A stretch of 64,000 nt of DNA from positions 1-64,000 of the forward strand of contig JAVZJY010000003.1 in assembly GCA_038872535.1 (NCBI GenBank). Reading direction: 5' to 3'. A program made the translations under genes and the position numbers. The DNA comes from JASEJA01 sp038872535 (GTDB taxonomy: Archaea > Thermoproteota > Bathyarchaeia > Bathyarchaeales > Bathycorpusculaceae). How positions within the stretch are numbered: position 1 is the first letter of the stretch; every line of letters begins with the position of its first letter. Below the pieces are notes generated by a model, which worked only from the letters and a program-made list of their open reading frames with translations, did not search any database and was not told the origin of the DNA. This document shows, piece by piece, positions 15,473 to 26,200 of the stretch.

Positions 15473-16456
15473 ATGGAGGTTGTTGCCTCAGCTCCAGCCA
15501 AAGTTATACTTTTTGGAGAACATTTTGTCGTCTACGGCGAACCAGCCATGGTTATAGCCATAGACAGAAGAGCCTATGCAAAAGCAGAAAACCGCAGCGA
15601 CAAACGCGTTTACATACGTTCATTAAACTTAAACCTCTCAGCATACTTTGAGGGGGAAAATTTCAGAATTGAAAAAGGCGAACCTAAAGAGGCAAAGTTA
15701 AAGTTTGAACCAGTTAGGTTGGCAGTCGAAAAAGTTTTAGAAAAACATGGTGAAAATGTCGGATTAAACATTGAAATCAACTCAACAGTTCCCGTTGCTG
15801 CAGGCTTAGGGTCTTCAGCAGCCGTAGTAGCCGCAGTAACTACAGCGGTCAGTACGTTATTAAACATAAGCATCTCGAAGGAAGAGGTTTTTCGCATAAC
15901 CTACGAAGCAGAAAAAATTGTGCACGGCACACCATCGGGAATAGACCCGGCAATCGCAACTTTCGGCGGAGCACTATTGTTTCAGATGGACACTGGATTT
16001 AAACCATTAGACGTTAAAATGGACATTCCTCTTGTCATTGGAGACACGGGCATAGAAAGGTCCACACGAACCCAAGTTGACAAAGTAAGGGAGTTAAGAG
16101 AAAAGTATCCACAAATAATGGAACCGCTCACATGGGCAGCCCGCCAAATTGTAATGAGGGCCCTAGAAGCACTTAAGGATAAGGATTTAGAAACTTTGGG
16201 AGAGCTGATGAACATAAACCATGCACTGCTTTATGGGGCAGGAGTGTCAGATGAATCTTTAGAGTGGCTTATAAACGCAGCACGAAAAGCTGGAGCCTTA
16301 GGGGCAAAATTAACTGGGGCAGGAGGCGGCGGGTGCATGATAGCCCTAACAAGAAATGAAAAACTTGAAGAGGTCTCGGAAGCCATCCAAAGGGCTGGTG
16401 GGAGACCTTTCATTGCACGAAAAACAGATGAGGGGGCAAGAGTTGAGCGAGCTTGA
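15473..16456 (+). CDS. mvk: mevalonate kinase
   Basis: 327 residues, GHMP kinase superfamily. Phosphorylates mevalonate at O-5 with ATP, the committed step before the archaeal mevalonate branch. Substrate motif APAKVILFGEHFVVYGEPA (residues 7-25), ATP loop PVAAGLGSSAAVVAA (about 105-119), and C-terminal LTGAGGGGCMIAL. All three GHMP motifs are intact. Overlaps the isopentenyl phosphate kinase gene by 14 bases. Confidence 0.95.
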   Translation: MEVVASAPAKVILFGEHFVVYGEPAMVIAIDRRAYAKAENRSDKRVYIRSLNLNLSAYFEGENFRIEKGEPKEAKLKFEPVRLAVEKVLEKHGENVGLNIEINSTVPVAAGLGSSAAVVAAVTTAVSTLLNISISKEEVFRITYEAEKIVHGTPSGIDPAIATFGGALLFQMDTGFKPLDVKMDIPLVIGDTGIERSTRTQVDKVRELREKYPQIMEPLTWAARQIVMRALEALKDKDLETLGELMNINHALLYGAGVSDESLEWLINAARKAGALGAKLTGAGGGGCMIALTRNEKLEEVSEAIQRAGGRPFIARKTDEGARVERA

Positions 16457-17243
16457 ACCTACCATGTTAAAGATTGGCGGTTCCGTAATTACAGACAAAA
16501 GTGGAGAACTAGCAGCGAAAATGCAAGACATAAATCGTCTAGCACAAGAAATCCATGACGCCAACATTAAAAACTTGGTAATTGCGCACGGAGGCGGAAG
16601 TTTTGGACATCCCGCTGCCCAAAAATATGGTATAAATGCTGGATTTAAAGAAGAAAACCAAAGGATAGGCTTTGCAGAAACCCATCATTTCATGACAGTT
16701 CTTAACGGCTTATTCATGGATGCACTGATTTGGCGTGAAGTTCCAGCCGTAAGTATAACGCCTTCTTCATGCATAATGACGAAACGAGGCAGAATTCAAT
16801 GCTTTGAAGAAGCTCCTTTAAGGGCTTTTTTAAAAATGGGATTTTTACCAGTCACTTTTGGCGACGCCGTTTTAGATGTGGAGTGGGGATTCGCAATTTT
16901 GTCAGGAGACCAGTTGGTTTCTCATATTGCTACGAGGCTTAATGCAAAGAGAATCATAATTGGTGTGGATGTTGACGGATTATATGACGCTGACCCGAAG
17001 CTTAAGAAGACAGCAACAATGTTTAGGCACCTAACATTGGAAGAGTTGAAAAAACTTCAAGGAAATCTTGGCAAAACCGCAACATGCGATGTTACGGGGG
17101 GAATGTTTGGCAAAATAGCTGAGCTTATACCAGCCATAGAAAGGGGAATTCCAGTAACAATCGTTAACGCTTCAAAGCCAAATTATATCTATAAAACGTT
17201 AAAAGGAGAAAAAGTGGAAGGCACTTTAATAGAGAAGGAATAA
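16443..17243 (+). CDS. ipk: isopentenyl phosphate kinase
   Basis: Amino-acid kinase fold enzyme making isopentenyl diphosphate from isopentenyl phosphate in the archaeal mevalonate pathway. LKIGGSVITDKSGE at the N terminus, AHGGGSFGHPAAQKYG with the catalytic His of this family, DVDGLYDADPK and CDVTGGMFGKIAEL. TTG at 16443 is chosen because GAGGGGG lies six bases before it; ATG at 16428 or 16464 are the alternatives. Stop overlaps the start of the isomerase gene by one base (TAATG). Confidence 0.93.
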   Translation: MSELEPTMLKIGGSVITDKSGELAAKMQDINRLAQEIHDANIKNLVIAHGGGSFGHPAAQKYGINAGFKEENQRIGFAETHHFMTVLNGLFMDALIWREVPAVSITPSSCIMTKRGRIQCFEEAPLRAFLKMGFLPVTFGDAVLDVEWGFAILSGDQLVSHIATRLNAKRIIIGVDVDGLYDADPKLKKTATMFRHLTLEELKKLQGNLGKTATCDVTGGMFGKIAELIPAIERGIPVTIVNASKPNYIYKTLKGEKVEGTLIEKE

Positions 17244-18349
17244 TGTTGGCTAAGGAAACAAGAAAAAGAAAAGCAGACCACATTAAAATTGCCTTAAACC
17301 AGCATGTGCAAACAAGAAAAACCACAACGGGCTTCGAAGACATCTATTTCATTCATAGGGCTTTACCCGAAATTGACAAGCAAAAAATAGACTTGTCCAC
17401 AACGGTTTTCAACCACAAGTTCGCCGCACCAATAATAGTAGGCGCAATAACAGGCGGAACCATGGAAGCAACAAAAATTAACGCTGCAATAGCCGAAGCA
17501 GTGGAAGAGTTAGAGTTGGGAATGGGTGTTGGAAGCCAACGGGCAGCCATAGAAGACAAAAAACTCGAGAAGACCTTTGCGATAGCAAGGAAAAAGGCTC
17601 CAAAAGCCTTCCTTATCGCCAACATTGGCGGAGTGCAGCTAAACCAAGGCTACGGCTTAAGAGAGGTGAGGAAAGCCATCGAAATGATTGATGCGGATGC
17701 CATAGCAATACATTTGAATCCGCTGCAAGAAGCCATCCAACCAGAAGGTCAAACAAACTTTAAGGGAATTCTCGCAAAAATTGGCGAAATTGCAGACAAA
17801 ATTGACAAACCAGTTATTGCAAAAGAAACTGGCGCTGGAATCGCCGCCGAAGAAGCAAAAAAACTTGAGGCTGCGGGCGTAAAAGGAATTGATGTCAGTG
17901 GGGCTGGCGGAACAAGCTTTGCAGCTGTTGAGTATTACCGTGCAAGAGGTTTGGGAAATTATGTTCAGCGCAGATTGGGACATGTCTTCTGGGATTGGGG
18001 CATCCCAACAGCCATAAGCCTTGCTGAAGTTTCCCAGACGGTAAGCATACCAGTGATTGCTTCTGGGGGAATACGTAATGGTTTAGATGCTGCTAAGGCT
18101 TTGGCATTAGGAGGAAGCCTAACAAGTTTGTCGCAGCCAATTCTTAGGGCAGCGTCTAAAGGGGTTAAGGAAACAGTGCGTGTTCTTTCGCTTTTGATTG
18201 ATGAGTTGAAGAATGGAATGTTTCTTGTTGGAGCTGATTCTGTTAAAGCTTTACTGGAAACTCCAATTGTTATTACTGGTAGGACGGCGGAATGGCTTAG
18301 GGCTAGAGGATTTAACGTGGAAGATTATGCGAAGAGACGGGGGAAATGA
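17243..18349 (+). CDS. fni: type 2 isopentenyl-diphosphate delta-isomerase
   Basis: 368 residues, FMN/NAD(P)H-dependent TIM barrel that converts IPP to DMAPP. RKRKADHIKIAL near the N terminus, IVGAITGGTMEATKIN, ANIGGVQLNQGYG, AIHLNPLQEAIQPEGQ, the Gly-rich FMN phosphate loops SGAGGTSFAAVE and SGGIRNGLDAAKALALGG. It joins mevalonate kinase and IPK to supply both C5 units for the prenyl synthase next door. Confidence 0.95.
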   Translation: MLAKETRKRKADHIKIALNQHVQTRKTTTGFEDIYFIHRALPEIDKQKIDLSTTVFNHKFAAPIIVGAITGGTMEATKINAAIAEAVEELELGMGVGSQRAAIEDKKLEKTFAIARKKAPKAFLIANIGGVQLNQGYGLREVRKAIEMIDADAIAIHLNPLQEAIQPEGQTNFKGILAKIGEIADKIDKPVIAKETGAGIAAEEAKKLEAAGVKGIDVSGAGGTSFAAVEYYRARGLGNYVQRRLGHVFWDWGIPTAISLAEVSQTVSIPVIASGGIRNGLDAAKALALGGSLTSLSQPILRAASKGVKETVRVLSLLIDELKNGMFLVGADSVKALLETPIVITGRTAEWLRARGFNVEDYAKRRGK

Positions 18350-18361
18350 ACCATTTTTGAT

Positions 18362-19426
18362 GTGGAGAAATTTCTCGAAGAAAAAGCCCTTTTAATAGAT
18401 AAGGCTATTGAAAAGTATATTCCAAGAAAATTCACAAAAGATGCTTTGATTTTCAAACTGAACCCACCAAGCCATTCACATAATTTGGAAGCATTGAATA
18501 AGGCAATTGCCGAACCAATCTGGGAGTTTATTGAAAGAGGTGGAAAGCGTTGGCGTCCAGCGCTTTTCCTATTAATTATTGAAGCTTTGGGTAAAAATCC
18601 AAAAGATTTTGTTGATTTCGCCATAATCCCAGAGGTAATCCATAACGGAACATTAATGGTTGACGACATAGAAGACGCATCAGAATTCAGAAGAGGAAAA
18701 CCATGCACATACAAAATTTACGGTTTAGACATAGCCATAAACGCTGGAAACGCCATGTATTACCTGCCGCTTCTACCACTAATAAAGAACAAGGAGAAAA
18801 TCTCCAAAGAAAAACTATGCAAGGTTTACGAAATTTACGTGCAAGAAATGATTAGCCTAAGCATGGGACAAGCCATGGATATCGCATGGCACAAGGGGAT
18901 AGCAGACGCAGACAAGATAAACGAAGAGGATTATTTACAAATGTGCGCCTACAAGACAGGAACTTTAGCGAGAATGTCAGCCAAAATTGCAGCTGTCTTG
19001 GCGGATGCAAACGAAGAATTAACAGATAAGCTTGGACGTTTCGCAGAGAGCATAGGCATAGCTTTCCAAATGCAAGATGACATATTGGATTTGACTGGCG
19101 AAGAATTTGCAGAAAAGAAGGGTGGACGCGGACAAGACATAACTGAAGGAAAGAGAAGCCTAATTGTTATTCACACTTTAAAAATGGCAAACACCAAAGA
19201 CAGAAATAGACTTATTGAAATCCTCAACATGCACACCTCAAACCAAAAACTAAGAAACGAAGCCATCCACATCATGGAAAAATACGGCTCTATAGACTAT
19301 GTAAAAAGTTTTGCGAAGAAAATTGTTGAGGAAAGCTGGAAGGAAGTTGAAAGACTTTTGTCAGCTTCAGATGCGAAGGAAAAGATAAATGCCTTTGCAA
19401 AATTCCTAATTGAAAGAAAGACCTAA
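18362..19426 (+). CDS. idsA: polyprenyl (geranylgeranyl) diphosphate synthase
   Basis: 354 residues, all-helical. First aspartate-rich motif DDIEDASEFRRGKP (DDxxD, about residue 101), with GGKRWRPAL upstream. Second motif FQMQDDILDLTG (about 237). Condenses DMAPP with IPP; product length (C15, C20 or longer) depends on residues before the first motif (NGTLMV), with no bulky aromatic pair that would clearly stop at C15, so GGPP for archaeal ether lipids is likely. Start GTG at 18362; no strong ribosome site is visible. Confidence 0.93.
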   Translation: MEKFLEEKALLIDKAIEKYIPRKFTKDALIFKLNPPSHSHNLEALNKAIAEPIWEFIERGGKRWRPALFLLIIEALGKNPKDFVDFAIIPEVIHNGTLMVDDIEDASEFRRGKPCTYKIYGLDIAINAGNAMYYLPLLPLIKNKEKISKEKLCKVYEIYVQEMISLSMGQAMDIAWHKGIADADKINEEDYLQMCAYKTGTLARMSAKIAAVLADANEELTDKLGRFAESIGIAFQMQDDILDLTGEEFAEKKGGRGQDITEGKRSLIVIHTLKMANTKDRNRLIEILNMHTSNQKLRNEAIHIMEKYGSIDYVKSFAKKIVEESWKEVERLLSASDAKEKINAFAKFLIERKT

Positions 19427-19450
19427 ACAGAAAGAGTAGAGTGCAAATCT

Positions 19451-21205
19451 TTGAAGTTAGAAGATGATACTGAACTTAAAGAGGCCATTCGGAAGACCGC
19501 TTTATTAAACGCTGTTAGGCATGATGGAAAAGCGCAAACGGGACCTGTTATTGGAAAAATTTTAGGCGAAAAACCAGAACTAAAAACTAAAGTTAAGGAA
19601 TTATCTGCTCTTGTTAATGCCATAGTTAAAGAAATAAACAATCTATCCATAGAAGAACAGAAACATATAGTTGAAGAGAAATGGCCAGAAGTTCTTGCAA
19701 AGAAAGTTGAGGAGGAGAAACATCTTCCGCCTTTGCCAAACGCAAATAAGTATGCTCAAGTTGTCACGCGGTTTTCGCCAAACCCAGACTGTGTACTACA
19801 TTTGGGTTCAGCGAGAGCCATAATATTATGCCATGAATACGCCCGCATGTATAAAGGCAAATTTATCCTACGATTTGAAGATACCGACCCAAAATTAAAG
19901 AGGCCTATTTTAGAATTTTATGACCGTATAAGAGAGGATTTAGTTTGGCTTGGATGCAAACCAGATGAAGAATACATTCAAAGCGACAGAATTCCAATTT
20001 ATTATGAGTTTGCTGAAAGATTGCTTAGAGAAGGCAACGCTTACATCTGCACATGCAAACCAGAACAATTCAGAAAGAAAATATTAGCCGCTCAGCCGTG
20101 CAAATGCCGTGATTTACCACCAGAAGAACAGCTTGAGAAATGGCAACGCATGCTTAAAGGCAATTATAAAGAAGGCGAAGCAGTATTTCGCATAAAAACA
20201 GATTTAAACCATCCAAACCCCGCCGTCAGAGACTGGCCAGCCCTCCGCATCATAGACTCCGAAAAATATCCCCATCCACGAGTTGGAAGCAAATACCACG
20301 TTTGGCCCCTCTACAATTTTGCATGTGGCCTAGACGACCACTTGATGGGTATAACCCACATAATCCGAGGCAAAGAACATTTAACAAACATGGTTCGACA
20401 AGAATACATGTATAGATATTTGGGGTGGCAGTATCCCGAAGCCATACACTATGGCAGACTTAAAATAACTGGAGCATCCCTAAGCAAATCAAAAATTGTT
20501 CAGGGAATAAGGGAAGGCCTATACAAGGATTGGGATGATCCTCGCCTTGCAACTTTTGCAGCACTGCGGAGACGCGGAATCACACCGGAAGCCATTAAAA
20601 AAATGATAATTGATGTTGGACCCAAAACTTCAGATGTTATTTTAAGCTGGGAAAACTTGTATGCTTACAACCGCAAAATCTTGGACGCATCTGCCAATAG
20701 ATACTTTTTCGTAGAAAACCCCGTAGAGTTAACAGTGAAGCAGATTCCAAAAAATGGGTTTAAGGCAAGGCTTCATTTGCATCCAGAATATCCAGAAAGA
20801 GGCTTCAGAGAATACACCATAAAGCCCAAAGAAGATGAGTTAATTGCAACCTTTTGGGTTTCAAAGAAGGACATGGAAGTTTCAAAAATTGGCAGCATAA
20901 TTCGCCTCATGGAGTTGTTTAATGTGAAAATAGAAAAGGTGCAGGCATACTATGCAGAAGCATCCTTTATCAGCGAATCCTACGAAGAGGCAAGAAAGGT
21001 TAGGGCTCAGCTGATTCATTGGATACTCGTGGGCGAGGACATGCCATGCCAAGTGGTCATGCCAGACGCAACATTAGCAGAAGGCATAGCTGAAAATGTT
21101 TGCAGAAAATTAAAGCCAAACACAATAATACAGTTTGAAAGGTTCGGCTTTGTAAGAATAGACAAGGTTAACATGAAATTAACAGCCTACTATACACACA
21201 AATAA
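19451..21205 (+). CDS. gltX: glutamyl-tRNA synthetase (archaeal class)
   Basis: 584 residues. Class I synthetase with the HIGH-type motif VLHLGSARA near residue 116 and KMSKS-type LSKSKIV near 347, FEDTDPKLKRP between. An N-terminal helical extension of about 95 residues and a beta-barrel anticodon-binding C terminus follow the archaeal GluRS/eukaryotic GlnRS plan. CTCKP...QPCKCRD may hold zinc. Probably non-discriminating, charging tRNA-Gln with Glu for GatDE, by family knowledge. TTG start at 19451. It ends the isoprenoid run and precedes SRP19. Confidence 0.95.
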   Translation: MKLEDDTELKEAIRKTALLNAVRHDGKAQTGPVIGKILGEKPELKTKVKELSALVNAIVKEINNLSIEEQKHIVEEKWPEVLAKKVEEEKHLPPLPNANKYAQVVTRFSPNPDCVLHLGSARAIILCHEYARMYKGKFILRFEDTDPKLKRPILEFYDRIREDLVWLGCKPDEEYIQSDRIPIYYEFAERLLREGNAYICTCKPEQFRKKILAAQPCKCRDLPPEEQLEKWQRMLKGNYKEGEAVFRIKTDLNHPNPAVRDWPALRIIDSEKYPHPRVGSKYHVWPLYNFACGLDDHLMGITHIIRGKEHLTNMVRQEYMYRYLGWQYPEAIHYGRLKITGASLSKSKIVQGIREGLYKDWDDPRLATFAALRRRGITPEAIKKMIIDVGPKTSDVILSWENLYAYNRKILDASANRYFFVENPVELTVKQIPKNGFKARLHLHPEYPERGFREYTIKPKEDELIATFWVSKKDMEVSKIGSIIRLMELFNVKIEKVQAYYAEASFISESYEEARKVRAQLIHWILVGEDMPCQVVMPDATLAEGIAENVCRKLKPNTIIQFERFGFVRIDKVNMKLTAYYTHK

Positions 21206-21218
21206 AGGAGAATATGAA

Positions 21219-21518
21219 ATGCGCAAAACAGAAAAAATAATCATTTGGCCAGCCTACTTCGACTCAACAAAAACAAGAAAAGAAGGCAGACGTGTTCCTA
21301 AAAATTTGGCAGTTCCCTCACCCAAGATTTTAGAGTTAAAAGAGGCTGTAGAAAAAATCGGATTAGAATATGAAATTGTTTCGGATTCTAGCTATCCAAA
21401 AATGCCTTGGCTGAAAACGGGCATGCTCTTGGTGAAGAAAAAAGAAGCGAAGGCGCAGATAATTAAAAAGATTTCAAAGCAACTGACAAAAATCCGAAGC
21501 GTAGCCGCAACAAAGTAG
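21219..21518 (+). CDS. srp19: signal recognition particle subunit SRP19
   Basis: 99 residues. IIWPAYFDSTKTRKEGRRVPKNLAV is the conserved RNA-binding face; AVPSPKILELKEAVEKIGLEY the helix. SRP19 clamps helices 6 and 8 of 7S RNA so that SRP54 can bind. AAAGGAGAATATGAA precedes the ATG. Ends seven bases from the convergent eS8 gene. Confidence 0.95.
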   Translation: MRKTEKIIIWPAYFDSTKTRKEGRRVPKNLAVPSPKILELKEAVEKIGLEYEIVSDSSYPKMPWLKTGMLLVKKKEAKAQIIKKISKQLTKIRSVAATK

Positions 21519-21525
21519 GATTGGA

Positions 21526-21924
21526 TTAACTCTTTTCTTCTTCGCTCAAGAGTACAGCGTTTATTATTCCATCTTGTCCCGGGCGGGATGTGACACGAGC
21601 TAAGCCTAAGGAGGTTTCTATTATAGCGCCTTTTGTTATTACGCCTCTGCGGTCATAGTCGATGTTGACTGGATTTTTGGCGACGCGGATAATTTCCACT
21701 TTTTCTGTTTTTCCACTTTTTGGGTCAGTTACGCATGCGTATTTGTCGCTTAAAGCCTTGATTTTCATGGTTTTTCCTCTTCCCTTAACTTTTTTCTTTT
21801 TTGTTTCGCCTATGGTTGTTTCTGCTGGAAATCTTCCCTCTTCAAATTTTCTCTTACTTCTGTAAGCTCTTTTTCTGCCTCCGGAAGACTTTTTCTTGTG
21901 CAAATTACCATGCCAAACCGACAT
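21526..21924 (-). CDS. rps8e: small subunit ribosomal protein eS8
   Basis: 132 residues. MSVWHGNLHKKKSSGGRKRAYRSKRKFEEG at the N terminus and KNPVNIDYDRRGVITKGAIIETSLG near the middle are family signatures. Archaeal/eukaryotic-specific 30S protein. Single gene, minus strand, convergent with SRP19. GGGAAATGTAAA precedes the ATG. Confidence 0.96.
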   Translation of the reverse strand: MSVWHGNLHKKKSSGGRKRAYRSKRKFEEGRFPAETTIGETKKKKVKGRGKTMKIKALSDKYACVTDPKSGKTEKVEIIRVAKNPVNIDYDRRGVITKGAIIETSLGLARVTSRPGQDGIINAVLLSEEEKS

Positions 21925-21989
21925 TTTACATTTCCCTTTTAATCTTCTAAACTTAAGTGTTCACTAACACCGTTTTTTGCCATATAAAC

Positions 21990-22601
21990 CTATCCATGTT
22001 TGGATTCGGGCTTCTCTTGCTTTGAGTAATCTTCAAAAACATGTTTCAACTCTTTCTTCATAACTGCAACATCGTGGCTTAAACCAAAGTAATCTGCAAA
22101 ATATTCAGTTGTTCTAAGAATAGTTGAACGCCCGCTTCTTTCAGCAGCAACCAAACCCATCTCCTTTAACATTCTTATGTGACTGTAAACATGGTGACCC
22201 CGAACCTCAATAACTCTTTTTTGAGAAACCGGTTGTCTATATGCTATGTAGGAAAGCGTCTTCAAAGGACCAGTGGAAAGTAATGGTCTTGTAACGAATT
22301 TCCTAACATAAGGCGTGAAATCAGCTTTCAACTGCAAAACATACCGTTCATCCTTCAACTCTAAAATTTCAAGAGCCGTGTTCCTGTTCGTATAGGCTTT
22401 CATTAACTCCTTAACGAGTTTTTTAATCTTGTTTTTCGAACGCGTCTTCAAAACTGAACATAACTCGTTCAAGTTTAAAGGTCGACCAGCCACGTACAGT
22501 GCTGCCTCTAATAAGGCTAGGTCATGCTCCATTTTCTCTGTTGATTGGTGCTTAAGAGATTCGGTGGATAAATTAAGCGTTGGCTTGTCCGCCTTCTGCA
22601 A
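21990..22601 (-). CDS. scpB: SMC-associated segregation protein ScpB
   Basis: 203 residues as drawn. Two winged-helix domains: LALLEAALYVAGRPLNLNELCSVL (about 28-51) and PLKTLSYIAYRQPVSQKRVIEVRG with HIRMLKEMGLVAAERSGRS. ScpB dimers bind the ScpA kleisin linker and load SMC on DNA. The TTG at 22601 lies inside scpA with GGGGA upstream; ATG at 22532, just before LALLEAAL, is an alternative start giving 180 residues. Overlap with scpA (29 bases) indicates one operon smc-scpA-scpB. Confidence 0.92.
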   Translation of the reverse strand: MQKADKPTLNLSTESLKHQSTEKMEHDLALLEAALYVAGRPLNLNELCSVLKTRSKNKIKKLVKELMKAYTNRNTALEILELKDERYVLQLKADFTPYVRKFVTRPLLSTGPLKTLSYIAYRQPVSQKRVIEVRGHHVYSHIRMLKEMGLVAAERSGRSTILRTTEYFADYFGLSHDVAVMKKELKHVFEDYSKQEKPESKHG

Positions 22602-23271
22602 GTTTCAAATCCCCAATAGTTATGTATATTTCTTCAGTTTCTTCATCTTGCCAAAGGTTTACTTTTTCATTCTGCGCCAAAAACAGCAAAAGAATGAAGT
22701 CGCGGATGGCTTCAAGGCGGCTCAAACCCTTTGTAAAAGCTGAAAACTCAATTATCCCTGCACCCTTAACCCTCTCCACAAGAGTGACATAAAGTTTCTC
22801 CATTTGCACCTCAATTTCCATAAGGTATAAGTCTAGTTGTGGCAGAATCTCCGAAGGAGTTGGGAGAACGCTTTCCTCAACAACTTTTTCAAAGTGGACC
22901 AGTTTTTCGCTTTTTAAAACGTCATCTAAAACTTCAAGCAAATGCCTTATCGTTGTCGAGGTTAGCTCATGCCTAAGCGGCAAAAACAACGGTGGCGGAA
23001 GAAAGTCTTGCGGACTTTTTGGCGGCGGTGGCTCTTCAAGTTTCAATAAAAGTTTTGACTTCATAAGGTATATGAGGGCTGAGGAATCAAGAGCCACACC
23101 AGAAGCCCTAAAATCTATCTGTCCAGACTTCTCCATCTCTTCAAGAAAGCTCGTCAGCAAATAGGCAATGTTAATGTGCCAAGGAGTAAGTCTCTCAAGT
23201 TTATGGAAATCAAAGAGGATGTTCCATGGAGGACGAAGATAAAAAGGTTTTTTTATGGTCGCAGTTGCCAT
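22573..23271 (-). CDS. scpA: SMC kleisin subunit ScpA
   Basis: 232 residues. An N-terminal helical domain (PWNILFDFHKLERLTPWHINIAYLLTSFLEEM) binds the SMC neck, and a C-terminal winged helix (VKGAGIIEFSAFTKGLSRLEAIRDFILLLFLA) binds the SMC cap. FRASGVALDSSALIYLMKSKLLL is the usual ScpA second helix region. The linker holds PPPPKSPQDFLPPPLF, the probable ScpB-binding segment. Start codon overlaps the smc stop by one base. Confidence 0.93.
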   Translation of the reverse strand: MATATIKKPFYLRPPWNILFDFHKLERLTPWHINIAYLLTSFLEEMEKSGQIDFRASGVALDSSALIYLMKSKLLLKLEEPPPPKSPQDFLPPPLFLPLRHELTSTTIRHLLEVLDDVLKSEKLVHFEKVVEESVLPTPSEILPQLDLYLMEIEVQMEKLYVTLVERVKGAGIIEFSAFTKGLSRLEAIRDFILLLFLAQNEKVNLWQDEETEEIYITIGDLKLAEGGQANA

Positions 23272-26200
23272 TAACTTGGCACCTCTAGGAATTTCGCAGA
23301 AATAACATTTGAAACTCCATTGCGTTCATAAACTCCATAAACCTTCTGTGCCTTATTCACCATTTCAGGCTTTAAAGTGATAACTATAAACTGCGTCTTT
23401 TCAGATTCCTCCAAGAGAAGGTCAGCAAGTTTCGAAACATGGAAAGCGTCTAAATGAGCGTCTATCTCGTCAAAAATGTAGAAGGATGTTGGCGTAATCT
23501 CCTTAAGGGTGAAGAGGAAGGCAACAGCAGCCACTGAGCGTTCACCGCCGCTTGCTCCACTCACAACGATTGATGGTTTGTGGGGAAACTGAACTAGCAT
23601 GTCGATGCCGCCAGAAAACGGTTCATCAGGATTCTCCAGCTTTAAAGTGGCATTTCCTCCGCCAGTAAGTTTTGAAAAGTATTTTTGCAAGTTTGCGTTA
23701 ATTTTTTCAAAGGCGTCCATGAAGACTTTCCGTTTCTTTCTCTCAATTTCATCCATAAACTGGACTATGGCTTGCTTTTCCTTCTCTAACTCATTCAATC
23801 TTAAAGAGAGTTCTTTGTAACGAGAAATTTGCTCGGCATAATGTGACAATGCTAGCTGATTCACAGCGCCTATCCTTTCAAGTTCAAACTGCATCATCCT
23901 CATCGATGTTTCAGCTTCTTCAACTTGTTTAGGCGTTACTTCCAACGGCTGCTCATAGCCAAGCTGTCTAAGCTCATTTCTGTATTGCTCAAGCTGGAGC
24001 AGGGACGTTTGAATGTTGAGTTGAAGCTGGTTTAACAAGCGGTCAGCTTGTTCATATTCTGAGTCGAGCTTGCGGAGCTCTTTATCTATGTCATCTATTT
24101 GTGTGGTGAATTTTTTGGCTTCTTCTCTTGCGGAGAAAACTGTTTTAGAAAGTTCAATGCGACTCTTCTCTAGTTCTGACAGTTCTTGCTTCAATGATTC
24201 TCGTTCTTGCAATGCGTCAGCAACTTCTTTTTCAACCCTTCTCAACTGTTGTTCAACTTTGGCGAGTTCGATTTTTGCGTTTTTGTAGCCAACTCTCAAA
24301 ACATTGTCGAATTTTGACTGAAGGGTTGAAGTTTCAGTTTGAAGCGTTCCGAGTTTCTGTCTTAGAGTGATAATTTCTTCCGAGAGCTTTTCTCTTTTAA
24401 CTTCCATTTCCTGAATGTGCGATGGGTCTGTTTTACGTTTCAAAGAAAGTAGCTCATCTTGAAGTTTCCTCAACTCTTTTTGAATAGAACTTCTTTCAGC
24501 CTTATACAGCCACATTTGCGTCTTTTCATTCTCAATTTCCTTCTCAAACTTTACAATGTAACGGTCAACCCTTCTGACGTTGCCCCTCGTCCTTTTAACA
24601 CTTCTTTTAACTCTGGCTATTTCCCTGTCAAGAGTGGTTATAGCTTCAGACAAACGTGCAATTTCCACACGCGTCTTATCTATTTCCTCCTCAAATGAGT
24701 TGATGTCGCTGTTTCTCCTCGAAAGATGTTGTTGGAGGGCATTGACAGCTTCATCAAGGCTTTTAATAGCGACCTCGCTTGGTATAATGGTGGAGAAGTC
24801 TATTGGAGCTCTATAATAACCGCTTTCAAAAGCGGCGCCACCTGCTTCATAAAGGTCTCCACTAATTGTGACTGCTCTGTAACCTTCGCTTGAGAGTGTA
24901 AAAGCGGTTTTGTCATCGGAAACAATTAATGTATCGCCGAAAACGAAGTTTATGGCTGGTTCATAATGTTTTTCACATTTTATGAAGTAGGATGCTGCGC
25001 CGTTTATGCCTTCTTTTTCTGGAACTTTTATTGTTTTGGGAGTTGATGTTCCTTGAAGCGGTATTATCTTTATTCTCCCAAGCTTCATTCTTCTCAGCGT
25101 TTCTGTACATGTGAAGGCGGAGTCGAAATCTTTCACGACTATGGCGTCAAGCCATCCTGCTGCTGCAGCTTCAATGGCATGCTGATAAGTTTTGTCAATT
25201 TTGACGAGTTTACGGAGTCTACCATAAACGCCTGGAATTACGCCTAACTCGCCTAGCTCTTCTATGCTTCTTAGGGCTTTTTCTTCCGAAGCAACGGTTT
25301 CTGCAATCTCCCTTTGTGTTGCAAATTCTACAACCGCTGCGCGGGCGGAGTCAGCTATTTTTCCCGCTTCAGCTATTTCTCTTTCTATGGCTTCTTTTTG
25401 GGCAATTCTGCGCTCAAGCATTCTCTCCAAATTTTTAAGCTGAGTCTTCTGTTCCTTCTGCACTTTTTCAAGCTCAGCCAAAGATTTTTCAAGTTCACTT
25501 AATGTCGATGTGAACCTTTCTTTGCGGTCTTTTAAGTCATTAAGTCTTCTTGTGCGGATTTTGATGGCTGTCTGATTTTTTACTTGTTCTGCTCTCAAAT
25601 ACGCAAGTTTTTTGTTATTATCACTTATTTGCTGTTCAATTTCACGGATTCTCTTGCTGTTTTCTCCAAGATTTTCCCAAAGCTGAGCCGTTTCAGCTGC
25701 CAAAGCATCATGCTCAGCCTGTTTTGCCGTTATCTCGTTGGAAATTTTTTCGTGTTCACTTCTCAACTGTTTTATTTTGAGGCGGTTTTCATGAATTTCC
25801 TTTCTGATGGATTCGTACTGTTGAAGAGTGTTTTCTCTAATCCGTTTTAAGCCTTCCAGAGTTGTTTTTCCAGAAGTTATTTTAGTTGTTAATTCTGTAA
25901 GTTTCGATTTCAACTCCCCTATCCTTATTTGAACCTTTAATACTTGCGAACCGCCTTCTTCAACAATTTCTGAGCTTAATTTTCGCCATTCACCCTCAAT
26001 TTCTCTTCTTTTTGACCTATACTTCTCTCGCAACTCCCTTAACTTCTCAACCCTGCTTCTGACGCCATCCGCTTGTGAGGAAACTTCCTTCACTTTCTTC
26101 TGCACTTGCGCCATATCATGCGATAACTTCACACTTTCAAACTTTTTTATCTCTTCTCGAATGAAATTGTATCTCAAAAGTTCGTTGCGTTCCCTTTCTA